NCBI GenBank assembly: GCA_916610825.1
Contig: OU744446.1
Location: forward strand, 39,887,636-39,951,635
Direction of reading: 5' to 3'
DNA from: Haliclystus octoradiatus
Lineage: Eukaryota > Cnidaria > Staurozoa > Stauromedusae > Haliclystidae
Length of the DNA stretch: 64,000 nucleotides
Part shown: positions 10,936 to 44,267 of the stretch, piece by piece
Layout: each line of letters opens with the position of its first letter
How positions within the stretch are numbered: the stretch's first letter is position 1
Translations under genes and position numbers: made by a program
The notes under the pieces: generated by a model
Database searches by the model: none
What the model was told of the DNA's origin: nothing
The model's input: the letters and a program-made list of their open reading frames with translations, nothing else

Positions 10936-13900
10936 GCCGTGTTGAACCTATGACGCCTCAGCATGGCTTATTTATGTATGTCACTGTTATTTTACCAAAC
11001 ATGCCTGCGGTAGCATTTCTCATTGATACTGGTTCTGCCGTATCTATTATTCCAATTTCTCTTGCGCAAAAATACAAAATCAATTCAAACTTTTCCAATT
11101 TATCTTTAGTTTCTGCCTCCGGAAAGGGCATCAATGTTCTAGGTGAAATCGCAACAACAGCCACGTTGCCTAGACTACGACGTTCTTTTTCGCATTCATT
11201 CATCCTTGCCGAAGTCACTCAACCGATTTTAGGCATAGATTTTTTACACAAACACAAAATAACCCTTGATTGTTCCAAACAAATTTTAATTGACGACACA
11301 ACAACTGTTTCTGTCCCGTTAAAATCCTGTTCTGTTTCCGTCGAGTCTGTCGTATTTCCTTTTCCCAAAAATCTTTCTTCGAACGTGCGTAACATTTTAA
11401 ATTCTCATGCCGAATTATTTACACCTTTTTCCTTCAAAAACACACCGCCACACGATGTCGTACACCGCATCGAAACTGTCGGAGATCCCGTTTTTTGTCA
11501 ACCTCGCCGACTACACCCCCGCAAATTAGCCGTGGCCAAGGCAGAGTTTGATAAATTATTAGATGCAGGTATAATTAAACCTTCGACTTCTCCTTGGGCT
11601 AGTCCGTTGCATATGGTTCCAAAATCTGAACCTGACACTTTTCGACCTGTAGGAGATTATCAGGCACTTAATCGAATCACTAAACCCGATCGCTATCCTC
11701 TCCCTAATTTACAATCTTTTAACAATGAACTTTTTGGCTCTAAAATTTTTTCTCGTCTCGATTTATCTAAAGCCTATCATCAAATTCCAATACATCCTGA
11801 TGACATAAACAAAACAACCATCACTACTCCTTTCGGTGCTTTTTGTTATCAAACAATGCCATTTGGGCTTCGCAATAGTGCCGCGACTTTTTCACGCTTT
11901 ATTAATTCTGTTTTGCGTTCAATACCTTGTTTTTCATACATCGATGATATTTTAATTTATGGAAGCAGTCAAGCAGAGCATGATGCCCGTTTACAACTTG
12001 TTCTCGCTAGACTTGTTGAATATGGTCTACGCGTTAATCTATCAAAATGTATTTTTTCAGTTGCGTCTGTCGATTTTTTAGGGTATGAAGTCACTTCCAA
12101 AGGCATTTCACCAAAATCAAAATCAAAATCAGACTTACTAGAACTGCCTTCTCCTATTGATTATTCTTCTTTACGTCGTTCACTTGGTATGTTTGGGTTT
12201 TATCGTAAATTTGTTCCACATTACGCAGACATTGTTCAACCTCTGCAAGCACTGGCTAATGCCACTCAGCCTCGTTCCAAAAACCAACGTAACTCACATG
12301 TTTCTGCACCTTTTGTTTGGCAATCCGATCATCAGCTCGCTTTCGACAATCTTAAATCTTCTATCAACAATGCAGTTATTTTAGCACATCCTGATCCTTC
12401 CATTTCTGACTATACTATCACTACAGATGCCTCAGCTTTTGCTATTGGTGCTGTCTTACACGAACAAAAACAAAACCCTCAACCATTAAGTTTTTATTCA
12501 CGCAAATTATCGACAACTGAACTATCGTATTCTACTTTTGATCGTGAATTACTAGCTATTTTTTCAGCCGTTAGACGGTTCCGCCCAATTATTGAAAACA
12601 CTAAAGTTACAATTTTTACTGATCATAAACCAATTTCTGCTGCTTGGCATTCTCGCTCCGCTCATAATCATTCTCCTCGTCAAGAACGGCAATTTTCATT
12701 TTTGTCTGAATTTGTCCATGATATTATTTACATTCCCGGTGAGAGTAATGTTGTAGCTGACACATTATCTCGTGATTTATCTGTTGAGCCTACCGATTGT
12801 TCTTCAGTTTCAGCCGTCTCTTTTAATTTTATTAACCTTGAAGAAATTATTAAAGCACAACAGCACATACCTTTTGATACTTCAAATTTGAAAATGATTG
12901 ATTTTATAGAAGGCTCGGTATGGTGTGAAACATCCGAACAATTACCACGCCCTTACGTCCCATTGTCTTACCGTTCTACAGTTTTCACAAATTTTCATAA
13001 TTTAGGTCACTATGGCCGTTCAGCCACTTTTCAATTAATTAATGACAGATTTTATTGGCCTAAAATGCGCAAAGACATCAATATTTGGGTTCAACAATGT
13101 TTACAATGCCAACAAACAAAAATTACTCGTCACACTGTTAATCCTTCTTTGCCTTACAATTTGCCAGCTGATCGCTTACAAACAGTGCATCTTGATATAA
13201 TAACAGTACCTGCCTCAACTTGTTCACTAACAAATATAACCACTACTTGTAGATATGTATTAACTATGATTGATCGTTGCACGCGCTGGGTTGAAGCCAT
13301 TCCGATTGTTGACCAGACTACTCCTGTTGTAGCTGAAGCTTTTGTAAGAGAATGGGTATCTAGGTATTCCGCACCCCTTTATGTCATTACGGATCGTGGC
13401 TCAAACTTTGAAAGTGAACTCATGCATGAGGTCGGCAAACTAATTGGATTTCTTAAGCTGCGAACTACTGCCTACCATCCCCAAACCAACGGCTTGGTAG
13501 AGCGTATGCATCGCACTCTAAAATCAATTTTAAAAACAGCTAGTATTTCTTGGTATGATACCTTGCCGTCCGCACTGTTGGCTCTTCGAATCTGGCCAGA
13601 TGATGATGGTATTTCTCCATATGAACTTATCACCGGTTTAAAACCACTAATACCTCGTGTATGTATCGAAGACAAAGAATTATTAACATCGCATCATTTA
13701 TTACAAACATTGCAGGAACATTTTAAAACTATTAAATTTAAGCCGCCTGCCAATAAAAGAACTATACCATCGTATGTACCTCCCGAATTAAATACATGTC
13801 AGAGAGTATGGATTCGTGTAGACCGTCCACGTCGTCCCTTAGAAGCACCTTATACTGGCCCATATGAAGTCGTGTCACGTCACGAAAGATATTACGTAAT

Positions 13901-14087
13901 AAAAAGGGGAAACACAACAGACACTGTTGCTATCAATCGTTTAAAACCAGTTATTGAATCTTTACCGTCGACAACACCTGATGATATTATCAATGATGCA
14001 TCTATTACAGCTGATCCCAATATTGTTACAACACGCTCAGGAAGAAGAGTAACATTTAAACCTAACCCTTTTTGTATATATTATTGA
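10899..14087 (+). CDS. pol: Pol polyprotein: protease, RT, RNase H, integrase
   Basis: Pol is open from 10899 and overlaps the end of gag in the -1 frame; no ATG exists at its start, so it is probably reached by frameshifting within 10899-10932. Counting from 10932, the protease has D32-T-G-S. RT carries LDLSKAYHQIPI and the catalytic YIDD at 336-339. RNase H has TDAS near 498 and FTDHKPIS. Integrase has a zinc finger H689-x3-H693-x29-C723-x2-C726, then the DDE triad: aspartate in HLDIITV, aspartate in TDRG (821), and glutamate in HPQTNGLVERMHR. A chromatin- or RNA-binding C-terminal part follows. No stop or frameshift interrupts it. I saw no classical X-XXY-YYZ slippery site. Confidence 0.93.
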   Translation, partial: FCLRHPGPGKLLSRVEPMTPQHGLFMYVTVILPNMPAVAFLIDTGSAVSIIPISLAQKYKINSNFSNLSLVSASGKGINVLGEIATTATLPRLRRSFSHSFILAEVTQPILGIDFLHKHKITLDCSKQILIDDTTTVSVPLKSCSVSVESVVFPFPKNLSSNVRNILNSHAELFTPFSFKNTPPHDVVHRIETVGDPVFCQPRRLHPRKLAVAKAEFDKLLDAGIIKPSTSPWASPLHMVPKSEPDTFRPVGDYQALNRITKPDRYPLPNLQSFNNELFGSKIFSRLDLSKAYHQIPIHPDDINKTTITTPFGAFCYQTMPFGLRNSAATFSRFINSVLRSIPCFSYIDDILIYGSSQAEHDARLQLVLARLVEYGLRVNLSKCIFSVASVDFLGYEVTSKGISPKSKSKSDLLELPSPIDYSSLRRSLGMFGFYRKFVPHYADIVQPLQALANATQPRSKNQRNSHVSAPFVWQSDHQLAFDNLKSSINNAVILAHPDPSISDYTITTDASAFAIGAVLHEQKQNPQPLSFYSRKLSTTELSYSTFDRELLAIFSAVRRFRPIIENTKVTIFTDHKPISAAWHSRSAHNHSPRQERQFSFLSEFVHDIIYIPGESNVVADTLSRDLSVEPTDCSSVSAVSFNFINLEEIIKAQQHIPFDTSNLKMIDFIEGSVWCETSEQLPRPYVPLSYRSTVFTNFHNLGHYGRSATFQLINDRFYWPKMRKDINIWVQQCLQCQQTKITRHTVNPSLPYNLPADRLQTVHLDIITVPASTCSLTNITTTCRYVLTMIDRCTRWVEAIPIVDQTTPVVAEAFVREWVSRYSAPLYVITDRGSNFESELMHEVGKLIGFLKLRTTAYHPQTNGLVERMHRTLKSILKTASISWYDTLPSALLALRIWPDDDGISPYELITGLKPLIPRVCIEDKELLTSHHLLQTLQEHFKTIKFKPPANKRTIPSYVPPELNTCQRVWIRVDRPRRPLEAPYTGPYEVVSRHERYYVIKRGNTTDTVAINRLKPVIESLPSTTPDDIINDASITADPNIVTTRSGRRVTFKPNPFCIYY

Positions 14088-14403
14088 ACTGCATTATATA
14101 GCATATTAAGTAGTTACTAATCATAGCGATGAATCGCAATTAGCCTTAAATAAAAAAAAAAATTAATAAAAAAAAAAACTCAAAAAAAAAAAATCAAATA
14201 AATAAATAAATCAAAATACATAAATAAATAATAATAATACAATAATTTACTTAATAAATAGCTTAGCAATATTATAGAATTATTGAATAGAATAATAGTA
14301 CTATCACCATGTTAGAAATAGATACCTAATACTACTACTATAACATTCATACATATTCATGTAATACTATATAGTCCTGTAAATTCCCTCGGACTCCGTC
14401 TCG
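14088..14403 (+). other. 3' non-coding region of Gypsy element
   Basis: Very A-rich (runs of A and AATAAATAAATA) between the pol stop and the polypurine tract. No frame is present. Confidence 0.8.
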
Positions 14404-14417
14404 GAGGGGGGGACATC
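14403..14417 (+). promoter_or_regulatory. Polypurine tract
   Basis: GGAGGGGGGGACATC lies immediately before the 3' LTR; it would prime plus-strand DNA synthesis. Confidence 0.8.
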
Positions 14418-14686
14418 TGTAGTGGATTAATTTATCAGCCTCTCTATCAGGCAGCTGATATTAGCTTATCCTCCTTTTGAGGTAACCTCGTATATAATCA
14501 TATAAAAACCAATGTAAAGTATATTATTAATTAGATTCACTTTGACAAGCACTGGTATTAGTTTATCATTACAATTATATTCAACATATATTATCTTGTG
14601 GGAGTTCTTAATTCAATATGAATACAAGGAGTCAGATTACCATAACACCTAGAAGATCACCCATTAGAGTGATAAGATCTCCTACA
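14418..14686 (+). repeat. 3' LTR of Gypsy element
   Basis: 269 bp, and I could find no difference from the 5' LTR by eye. The ATAG duplication follows at 14687-14690. Confidence 0.93.
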
Positions 14687-14690
14687 ATAG

Positions 14691-15429
14691 CTTCATTTTG
14701 TATAGAATTGTCTATTACAAAAAAGGCAATAGCTTCTTTGAATTTTTCCTTTACTGAAATACAATTTGAAAAGTCCAGCTAACTGGATTATAAAAACCAC
14801 TCACAAATACGTTGTATATATTAGCCTATATTTCTTGAAAGCTTTTGAGATTGCCGATTTGACTGATCTATAAGTCCCGCTTTGATATACCGCAATTTGA
14901 CGAGCGGTAAGCGTATCCACTTACCAACATATCAAAATCGTCAAAGTAAAAGTGAGACTTGGGCAAGTCAAATTGCCGATTGGACTTGGAATTCTTCCGA
15001 TGTGGCCCCAATTTTTGTTTATCATATGATTGACACCGACAATCTGATTGGCTGACAATCATGTGAACATAGCTAGCCAATAGGATTTGTCACTGCTTTC
15101 GCAAGTCAAATAGTGTCAGCAAAAATGCTTTGTCGTGTCGGCTACGCAGACTTCACGCTTTCCAAAGTCTTTAAGTCTGCACACTCAGGCTAATACATGC
15201 CACCCCGTCGATGATCATAGTTGAGAAAGGCGTCAGGGTAAATCCTGGTGTGTGTGTAGGGTGATAGTCCCCCAACATTTTTTGGAAAACAGATTGTTGC
15301 AATTTCGAGAGGTGCTAAATGCCAAACATTGTGCTATTTTGAAGGTTTGTCCAACTTCATCTGGTTTTGATTTCATTTATCATAATCAAAACACATTATA
15401 TTGCTATCGCAATCCTCTAATCGTATATA
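14691..15429. other. Repeat remnants, no gene
   Basis: A segment at about 14868-14930 recurs in inverted orientation at about 29130-29190, and weaker similarity exists to 19320-19440. No coding content is recognised. Confidence 0.5.
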
Positions 15430-16900
15430 ATCGTAACTATGGGCTTTGATTATGAAATACAACATCGCCCAGGTACAGAAATTGCCCACGCTGATGCTCT
15501 TTCTAGGCTCTCTAACCATACTGTTACGCCGAAGATGTTGCTGCTTCTATTGAGATTGCTAATGTCACTGACTCTGCGTTTTTAAAACCTTTGATCCCTT
15601 TTCTTGATTTAAAACTTGCAACCAGTTCAGATTTATTAGCTTCAAGTGTTCAAAAACGTATTAGTAATGATGACTGGATTAAAACATCAGAAGCAGAACG
15701 TCCTTTCTTGAGCGTGCGTAATATGTTAACTGCAGAAAATGACGTTACTGTGAATCGGTACCATTCATACCGGCAGCTCTTCGTAGCTCTGTTATGCAAG
15801 CTGCACATACTACACATCAAGGTATAAATGCTATTCGACGCTTGTTAAGCAAAGGTGCGTGGTGGCCCGGATTAGCGAAGGATGTCGAATACTTTATTAG
15901 TAAATGTGTTTTGTGTGCTCAAATCCGTCCAGTACTCGGAAAATCTGTTCACCGTTGACCAGAGGTTCCACCGTGGGAACGTCTTCATATGGACTTTGAT
16001 CACATTGCCGACGTCGGTAATGTTCTATTAATCGTTGAAGCTGGTAGCGGGTGGATGGAGGCCTTCGTTGTCCCGATAGATCCACCTCACATATTATTAA
16101 AATATTTTCCGCTCTATTTTTCCGTTTTGGCGTGTATAATTGTTTCCGATAATGCTCAAGAATTTGTTAACGACAAAATTGTAAATTGGCTAAAAAATTC
16201 CGGCTGCTATAAATCAGAAACACCTATTTATATTCCTCGCGCTAATGGTCTCGCTGAACGCTCTGTCCAAACCATTAAATGCTCTATGAAACCTTGGTAC
16301 AAAGGCATGCGCGTATCATTTGATATGTTTCTCAACAAAGTATTGCTAGTCCACCGCACAACGTCAATCGACCGAGGAAAATCTCCAGCCGAGATTCTTT
16401 TGGGTTGCCAACTGAGGGTTCCTTTCGTTTCTGAATTTTCCCAGGGGAAGAAGTCATTTATCAGCAAAACCCCTCTAGACCGCCACAAAAGGCAGAATTT
16501 ATTATCAGTAAGGGCTCTAACACATCATGGCTCAATTTCGGTGGACGAACTGTCCTAGCCTCGCGTGATCAAATAGGTCGTACACCCTCATGTAATAATG
16601 ATTTTCAAAATGATATTGATGCACCAGACGCTGCTTCGTCACCTGAACAGCACGAGACTATTCCTACACGAGATATTAGTGGTGCTGCGTCATCACAATC
16701 TAACGAAGAACAAAGTAGCATACAAGACGCAGAGCCACATCGACGCTCTACACATCGACGCTCTACACAATCATGTAATTAATCGTCCTGGCTATTACGG
16801 GTATGATGAGTAATAACTTAAATTTATAATATTTTTCTGTTACTAATAATTAGTTTGTGATAATACTTAATCTACACGTTTCTCAACCTAGAAAGGGGGA
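15430..16900 (+). pseudogene. Gypsy pol remnant (RNase H end and integrase)
   Basis: The fragment starts in the RNase H tail (EIQHRPGTEIAHADALSRL at about 15445) and continues into integrase. It shows the HHCC finger (H-TTH ... CVLCAQ, 15800-15930), HMDFDHI, VSDNAQEF and NGLAERSVQT, so all three DDE-type residues are visible. An in-frame stop near 15957 and frameshifts around 15540-15840 disable it. The tail (16560-16800) encodes a proline- and serine-rich linker with RRST. It is related to, but clearly distinct from, the minus-strand Gypsy at 32262-36253. Confidence 0.85.
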
Positions 16901-17050
16901 AGTTGTGGCATAATGTGATGCCTCATTTCATTATAAACCTCGTTTATGTATTCTGTACATATAGTAAATTTAACGTCAATATAAATCACTTCTGTCTCAG
17001 CTATGAACGTGTCATCATCTGCCTTCTAATGCTTATGTCGTGATATCACA
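16889..17050 (+). mobile_element. Polypurine tract and 3' LTR of Gypsy remnant
   Basis: GAAAGGGGGAAG precedes a 147-bp unit (16904-17050) that starts TGTGGCATAATG and ends GATATCACA. The position directly after integrase and the TG...CA limits support an LTR. No matching 5' LTR is present, so the left part of the element has been lost. Confidence 0.65.
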
Positions 17051-17162
17051 ATATATATATAAATAAATGAATAAATATATAAATATATTTATTATTTGCC
17101 CGTTACTGAATGTAATATTGCGCAATGCTATACAGCAGAGCGTGTAATATAAAATTTGTAAT

Positions 17163-17640
17163 GTGAAATGCGAAATTTTCGACAAATCAAAACAACAGTA
17201 CGAGGCAGCACTAAAGTCCAGTGGATATAAAAATGAAATGAAGTACACCCCACGCGTACCGTCAAACAAGAGCAGAAATAAAAGAGGTAGAAAAGTAATT
17301 TGGTTTAATCCACCTTATAACAAGTGTGTCGATACCAACATAAGCAGAATATTCCTGAAACTTTTAAAGAAGCATTTTCCAAAGACGCAACCACTGCACA
17401 AAATATTCAACCTTAACAACGTCAAAGTCAGCTACAGCTGTACGCAGAACATGCAATCAATTCTGAAGGGCCACAACAACAAAATAACTAACCAACAACA
17501 GCAAACAATACACAATGCGCAAAGCTATGCAACTGCAGATCAAAGAAGGCGTGCCCATTCGAAAATAAATGCCTCAAGAGCAGCCTCGTCTACAACGCAA
17601 AGATTACTACGAAGGAATTCAACACTGTCAATCATGATCG
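17163..17640 (+). pseudogene. Penelope-like retroelement fragment
   Basis: The open frame from 17163 carries RKVIWFNPPYNKCV, FLKLLKKHFPKTQPLHKIFN and VKVSYSC, a block found between the RT and the GIY-YIG endonuclease of Penelope-like elements. After a frameshift near 17510, another frame reads CNCR-SKKACPFENKCL, the cysteine cluster preceding the endonuclease in that family. The RT core and the endonuclease are missing. Family assignment is from recalled motif style, not alignment. Confidence 0.68.
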
Positions 17641-17689
17641 GAATAAAAAAGTTAATTTGTTATGGTATTTAAATGCTAATTATAATTAC

Positions 17690-18480
17690 TACCAATTTGA
17701 AATGGCTTATTTATTTTTTGTTGGCGATAAAAGCATTAGAATCATCCTGGAAAAACTTAATAAGGACATCATTTCTCTGTTGATTGGTTGTCTGCTAATA
17801 AACTTAATCTGAATTTCGAAAAAACTAAATAGACGATCATTGGAAATTGAAAGCTTTTGTCAAACATCCAAAGCAGTTTTCATGTAGCCGTTGATCAGAC
17901 TGTGATAAACGAAGTGAAATATTTTAAATATCTAGACGATTGATAGGCTAACCACCTACATTCAATTCTCATATACGAAATCCAGTTCCAAAATTAACAG
18001 GGCTCTGGCCATCATGATAAACGTTTTTAAGTTTATTCCTCGATGTTGAATATTGCTTTTTAATATTCTTTTTCTTCCTTACATGGATTACTGTTGTATA
18101 ATCTGGGAAATATGCAACGGAGGCCTCTTAAGATAGTCTCCTTGAATGCCTGCAAAATAGAAGACTGAAGATCATACTGCACTGCCATTATCGAACCCGT
18201 ATCTTGGATATGCACTCTGAATTGGGATGGGTTTCTGTCAGATATGTAATTATAGTTACCACGGCCTGGTCTGGATGCTCAGAGTGCAAAATGACAGGGC
18301 TCCTCCTCTCCTACAACATCAATTTTGCCTGCTAAATGATAATCGTACTAGGTCATTCTCCAATCACAATATCTACGTTTGTTTCATGCAACTGGCGTTC
18401 GTGAATGGAATATCCTTCCAGAAAAAATGAAATTAATTACTATAGTAAATTAATACAAAAATGTGTAAACAATATTTAGT
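17690..18480 (+). pseudogene. Decayed LINE 3' half
   Basis: Broken frames on the plus strand resemble the C-terminal half of a CR1/L2-type RT: FNILFLPYMDYCCIIW, then CLQNRRLKIILHCHYRTRI, and a final segment RTRSFSNHNIYV. It is the same family as the minus-strand LINE at 4442-6466, but with many stops. Confidence 0.75.
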
Positions 18481-18714
18481 TTCTAAAAAGTTTTCCTGTA
18501 AAATTTGAGTTATTTCAAGTTACCATATTTGACCATACCAGTACCCAGTTACATGCGATGCGAGTAAATTAGTGTGAAATGAATCATGGGAGCCGACAAC
18601 TTTCCTCTTTGGGGGGCTTCCAAGAAAAATACGAAAATCTGCCTTAATTAAGTCTCTATCCTGCATTTGGGTATCTAGGTTGAATTTAAGCTGTGAAGTA
18701 GAAATCACAAAGCC
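18481..18714. other. Unassigned sequence
   Basis: Nothing recognisable. Confidence 0.4.
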
Positions 18715-18785
18715 ATGATTTTATCAAAAGACTGGACATACTTGTTATTGATTCTGATTATGCGATGTATCCATTTCCAGTACAG
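18715..18785 (+). CDS. Candidate signal-peptide exon
   Basis: From ATG at 18715 the frame encodes 24 residues with a strongly hydrophobic core (YLLLILIM) after a short charged start, like a secretory signal. It then meets a plausible donor (ACAG|GTATCT, phase 2). It lies about 0.9 kb upstream of the first certain exon of the receptor-like gene and has the same orientation. The phase does not join directly to 19699, so at least one further exon would be needed between them; I could not find it. Confidence 0.3.
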
Positions 18786-19119
18786 GTATCTTCATGACTT
18801 ATTTTAAAGGTTACAAATTACATTCAAACTTGTACGTGACCTTTCTGCAAATATCAGATATTTTTGTTGATAATTAAAATGCAACGATGTTGTTGATGAT
18901 AATTGGTAATAAAATTATTAGCATTGCTCGCTGTTTGGACTATTACGATCATTTTGAACTAAATATCGTCACCTTTCATGATATGATTACTGCGTGAAAA
19001 GAGGACAAACATTCAGACATGCACGGCGAGTTACGCTCCATTTGTATATAGATAGTTTAACCATGTTGCAGATGTTTTCTCTTATTTTAAATCAACTATA
19101 GAGTATCGTATAATCTCTA
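18786..19119. other. Unassigned sequence
   Basis: No gene or clear repeat seen. Confidence 0.4.
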
Positions 19120-19180
19120 CCAGTCCTGTGAAAAAAATGTTTATCAGGTTTATAATGAATAAATGATGATAATGATGATG
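19120..19180 (+). mobile_element. LINE 3' tail
   Basis: CCTGTGAAAAAAATG followed by AATAAATGATGATAATGATG matches the reverse complement of the LINE end at 9106-9165. Confidence 0.6.
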
Positions 19181-19182
19181 AT

Positions 19183-19270
19183 GAGACATACACACAAACC
19201 TGTTTTAATGACCACCTGCGTATAGAGGTCACTCTTGGTATATCTAAATATCTATAGTATTTTTGATGGA
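19183..19270. repeat. Diverged piece of the 537-3056 foldback family
   Basis: Similar to 1318-1400 in the foldback arm (ACCACCTG...TATAGAGGTCACT pattern). Degenerate. Confidence 0.4.
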
Positions 19271-19698
19271 ATCAGCTCTTTAATCCCCGGCCAAATTGAT
19301 GTAATATTGATAAAATATGAGCCTTCTTCTGATTGGTCGACAATGACATAGCTTGACTCACTTCCCGTGCATATCAAACTCCTCATAAAAATAAGTGAGA
19401 CCTGAAGCAAGTCAACTCAGTAAAGCTCAGTTGAATAGCCACATCAACCCTCAAAATATTACTGATGTTGGTCAAAATAAAAGGTGTTTTGTTCAGGGCA
19501 TTACATTTAAAAGCCACCTGCATATAGTAATTAATATATCTACCTCTCATAGCAGCCGGATGTTGTATACAGGTCTCATCACTGTACATGTACATTGTAC
19601 AATTGTAAATACCTACTTTATGGTTATTTTATGATCTCATCTACCATTTTGGTTATTTTATGATCTCATCTACCATTTTGGCTATTTTCTCTTTTTAG

Positions 19699-42744
<23,046 letters not shown>

Positions 42745-42960
42745 ATGGAGACTAAACAAACAGGGCGACTTTTACATGGCAATCGAAATTATATTCATGT
42801 TGATAGATCATAGTGACATTTTATATTTTTTATAATAATTTTACCCGTCTATCAGGACAAAATGTACTCAAGTGCTTTACTGTTATTTTTATGATGAGTC
42901 TTTAATTTCATTCTTATAGATTATATTCTTATATTCTTAAGATGAAAAACATTTTAAAAT

Positions 42961-42966
42961 AATAAA
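42961..42966 (+). terminator. Candidate poly(A) signal of receptor-like gene
   Basis: AATAAA about 217 bp after the stop codon; the first good signal downstream. Confidence 0.4.
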
Positions 42967-43515
42967 AAAGTGCGAAAATCAATTAGATTGTCTCGTGAAT
43001 GAAATGAATTTAAAGTTAAAATTAATTGCAATTAATGGCAATTAAAGAACTGAAACCAACATTAAACGTTCAAGGAGATTCAATCTGGGCCCAAGTCTCA
43101 AATAACTGCATACATTTCATGATACAGCATTTCCTCTAAGGATTAGAAAAATATCTATAGGCTAGTTATCATAGTTACTGTTGTCACCAATATCGACCTC
43201 ATACTGTGAATATTTTTCATGATGTAACTTTACCCTCAAGGGGCAAACAATTTTTATGTATATATATATATATATCATCTTCATTAATAATGAAAAAAAC
43301 ATTCACTTGAGAATGGCTGAAGTCAATCAGCCCAAACGTTGTGTAAATCTAGTGTGTTGATATATTTTGTACTAAACTTATCACTAAGAAGATTTCAAAA
43401 TAGCAATGCTACATAACAGGCACTTGCAAAAACACAGTCAGACCATTGATGAACTAGCAAGCCGATTTCAAGTACTATATACTTCATTGTGAATCCAAAT
43501 TGGACTGCCTCGATC
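42967..43515. other. Intergenic sequence with a (TA)n tract
   Basis: A short TATATA run lies at about 43257-43275. Near 43310 a GGCTGAAG...CCCAAACG stretch faintly resembles the CTGANGA/GAAAC motif noted elsewhere. No gene seen. Confidence 0.45.
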
Positions 43516-43715
43516 ATCATCATCATCATTATCATCATTTATTGAGTAAGCCATTGCAGGATATCTATATACAAATGGCTCATATCATAGTACATACATA
43601 ATAATTCATCTAATTTAAAAAAAAGATTATGGAAGCTAATTAATTAAATGAAACACTGATATAATTATTATTTAGATAGATTTGATTTACATTTTTGTCT
43701 TTATAAATGGCACCA
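43516..43715 (-). mobile_element. LINE 3' end with (ATG)n tail
   Basis: Collinear with 4442-4650: the (CAT)n run, TTTATTGAGTA, AAGCTAATTAATTA and TGATTTACATTTTT are shared. It is heavily 5' truncated. Confidence 0.8.
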
Positions 43716-44240
43716 CCGCACTAGGGTGTCAGCAATCGCTCTTATCAAGTGATTCAAGTCCTGATTTTAGTCAGAGTGCAGCATATCATATGACTGGTGT
43801 TGACTACTGTTTCAAATCTATCTTTTTAACCACTACACAAGAGTCTTACATTCTTATTTTTATTCTAAAGATTCTTATGAAAGCCATGAAATTCTCCTAA
43901 ATCTTCTAAATCAATTCTGAAGATTTTTCAATAATCCAATTCTGGACTCAAAAAATCAGAATATCATGTATTTCTCTTTACATTCTTTTACGCAGTGATT
44001 TAACGATTTTTATTTACTTATTCATTGTATATTTTCAATGTTTAACTAAAGAAATATGTGTAGAAATCAATTTAAATTTATCTACGTGTTACGAATAAAT
44101 ACAACCATAGATACAACGCATGCAGTTGTCCATGTCTATAGATGTGCAAAATTAATCACACCCAAGGCTTTTTAAATCTTTGTGCCATGAAAGGGAACTG
44201 TTAATTTTCCCGCGCTTAGTGGAACCCGGATTTTGCAGCA
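43716..44240. other. Unassigned sequence upstream of the TATA gene
   Basis: No recognised gene. It includes the likely upstream control region of the transcription unit starting near 44270. Confidence 0.4.
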
Positions 44241-44248
44241 TATAAAAA
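44241..44248 (+). promoter_or_regulatory. TATA box
   Basis: TATAAAAA about 30 bp before the presumed first exon (about 44270-44339), which ends in a donor (CAAG|GTACAC). Confidence 0.5.
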
Positions 44249-44267
44249 ATCGATTTCTAAGCCTGAC

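Larger units (their letters stand above)
9707..14686 (+). mobile_element. Complete Gypsy retrotransposon, CsRn1 type
   Basis: This is a full LTR retrotransposon of 4,980 bp. It has 269-bp LTRs that look identical to me, flanking ATAG duplications (9703-9706 and 14687-14690), a tRNA-type primer site, gag, pol and a polypurine tract. Pol order is protease, reverse transcriptase, RNase H, integrase, as in Ty3/Gypsy. The primer site and the CHCC gag finger point to the CsRn1 clade. Both frames are open and catalytic residues are present, so the copy looks young and possibly competent for movement. Confidence 0.95.

Noticed and set aside
19395..19634. The 79-codon frame as the missing upstream exon of the receptor-like gene
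   Set aside because: It has a phase-compatible donor near 19570 but no good acceptor, no tryptophan-bearing B strand, and its first part resembles a repeat at 14940.
43300..43345. Third hammerhead-like motif
   Set aside because: GCTGAAG...CCCAAACG lacks the required GA after CTGAN and the GAAA, so it is only a faint resemblance.
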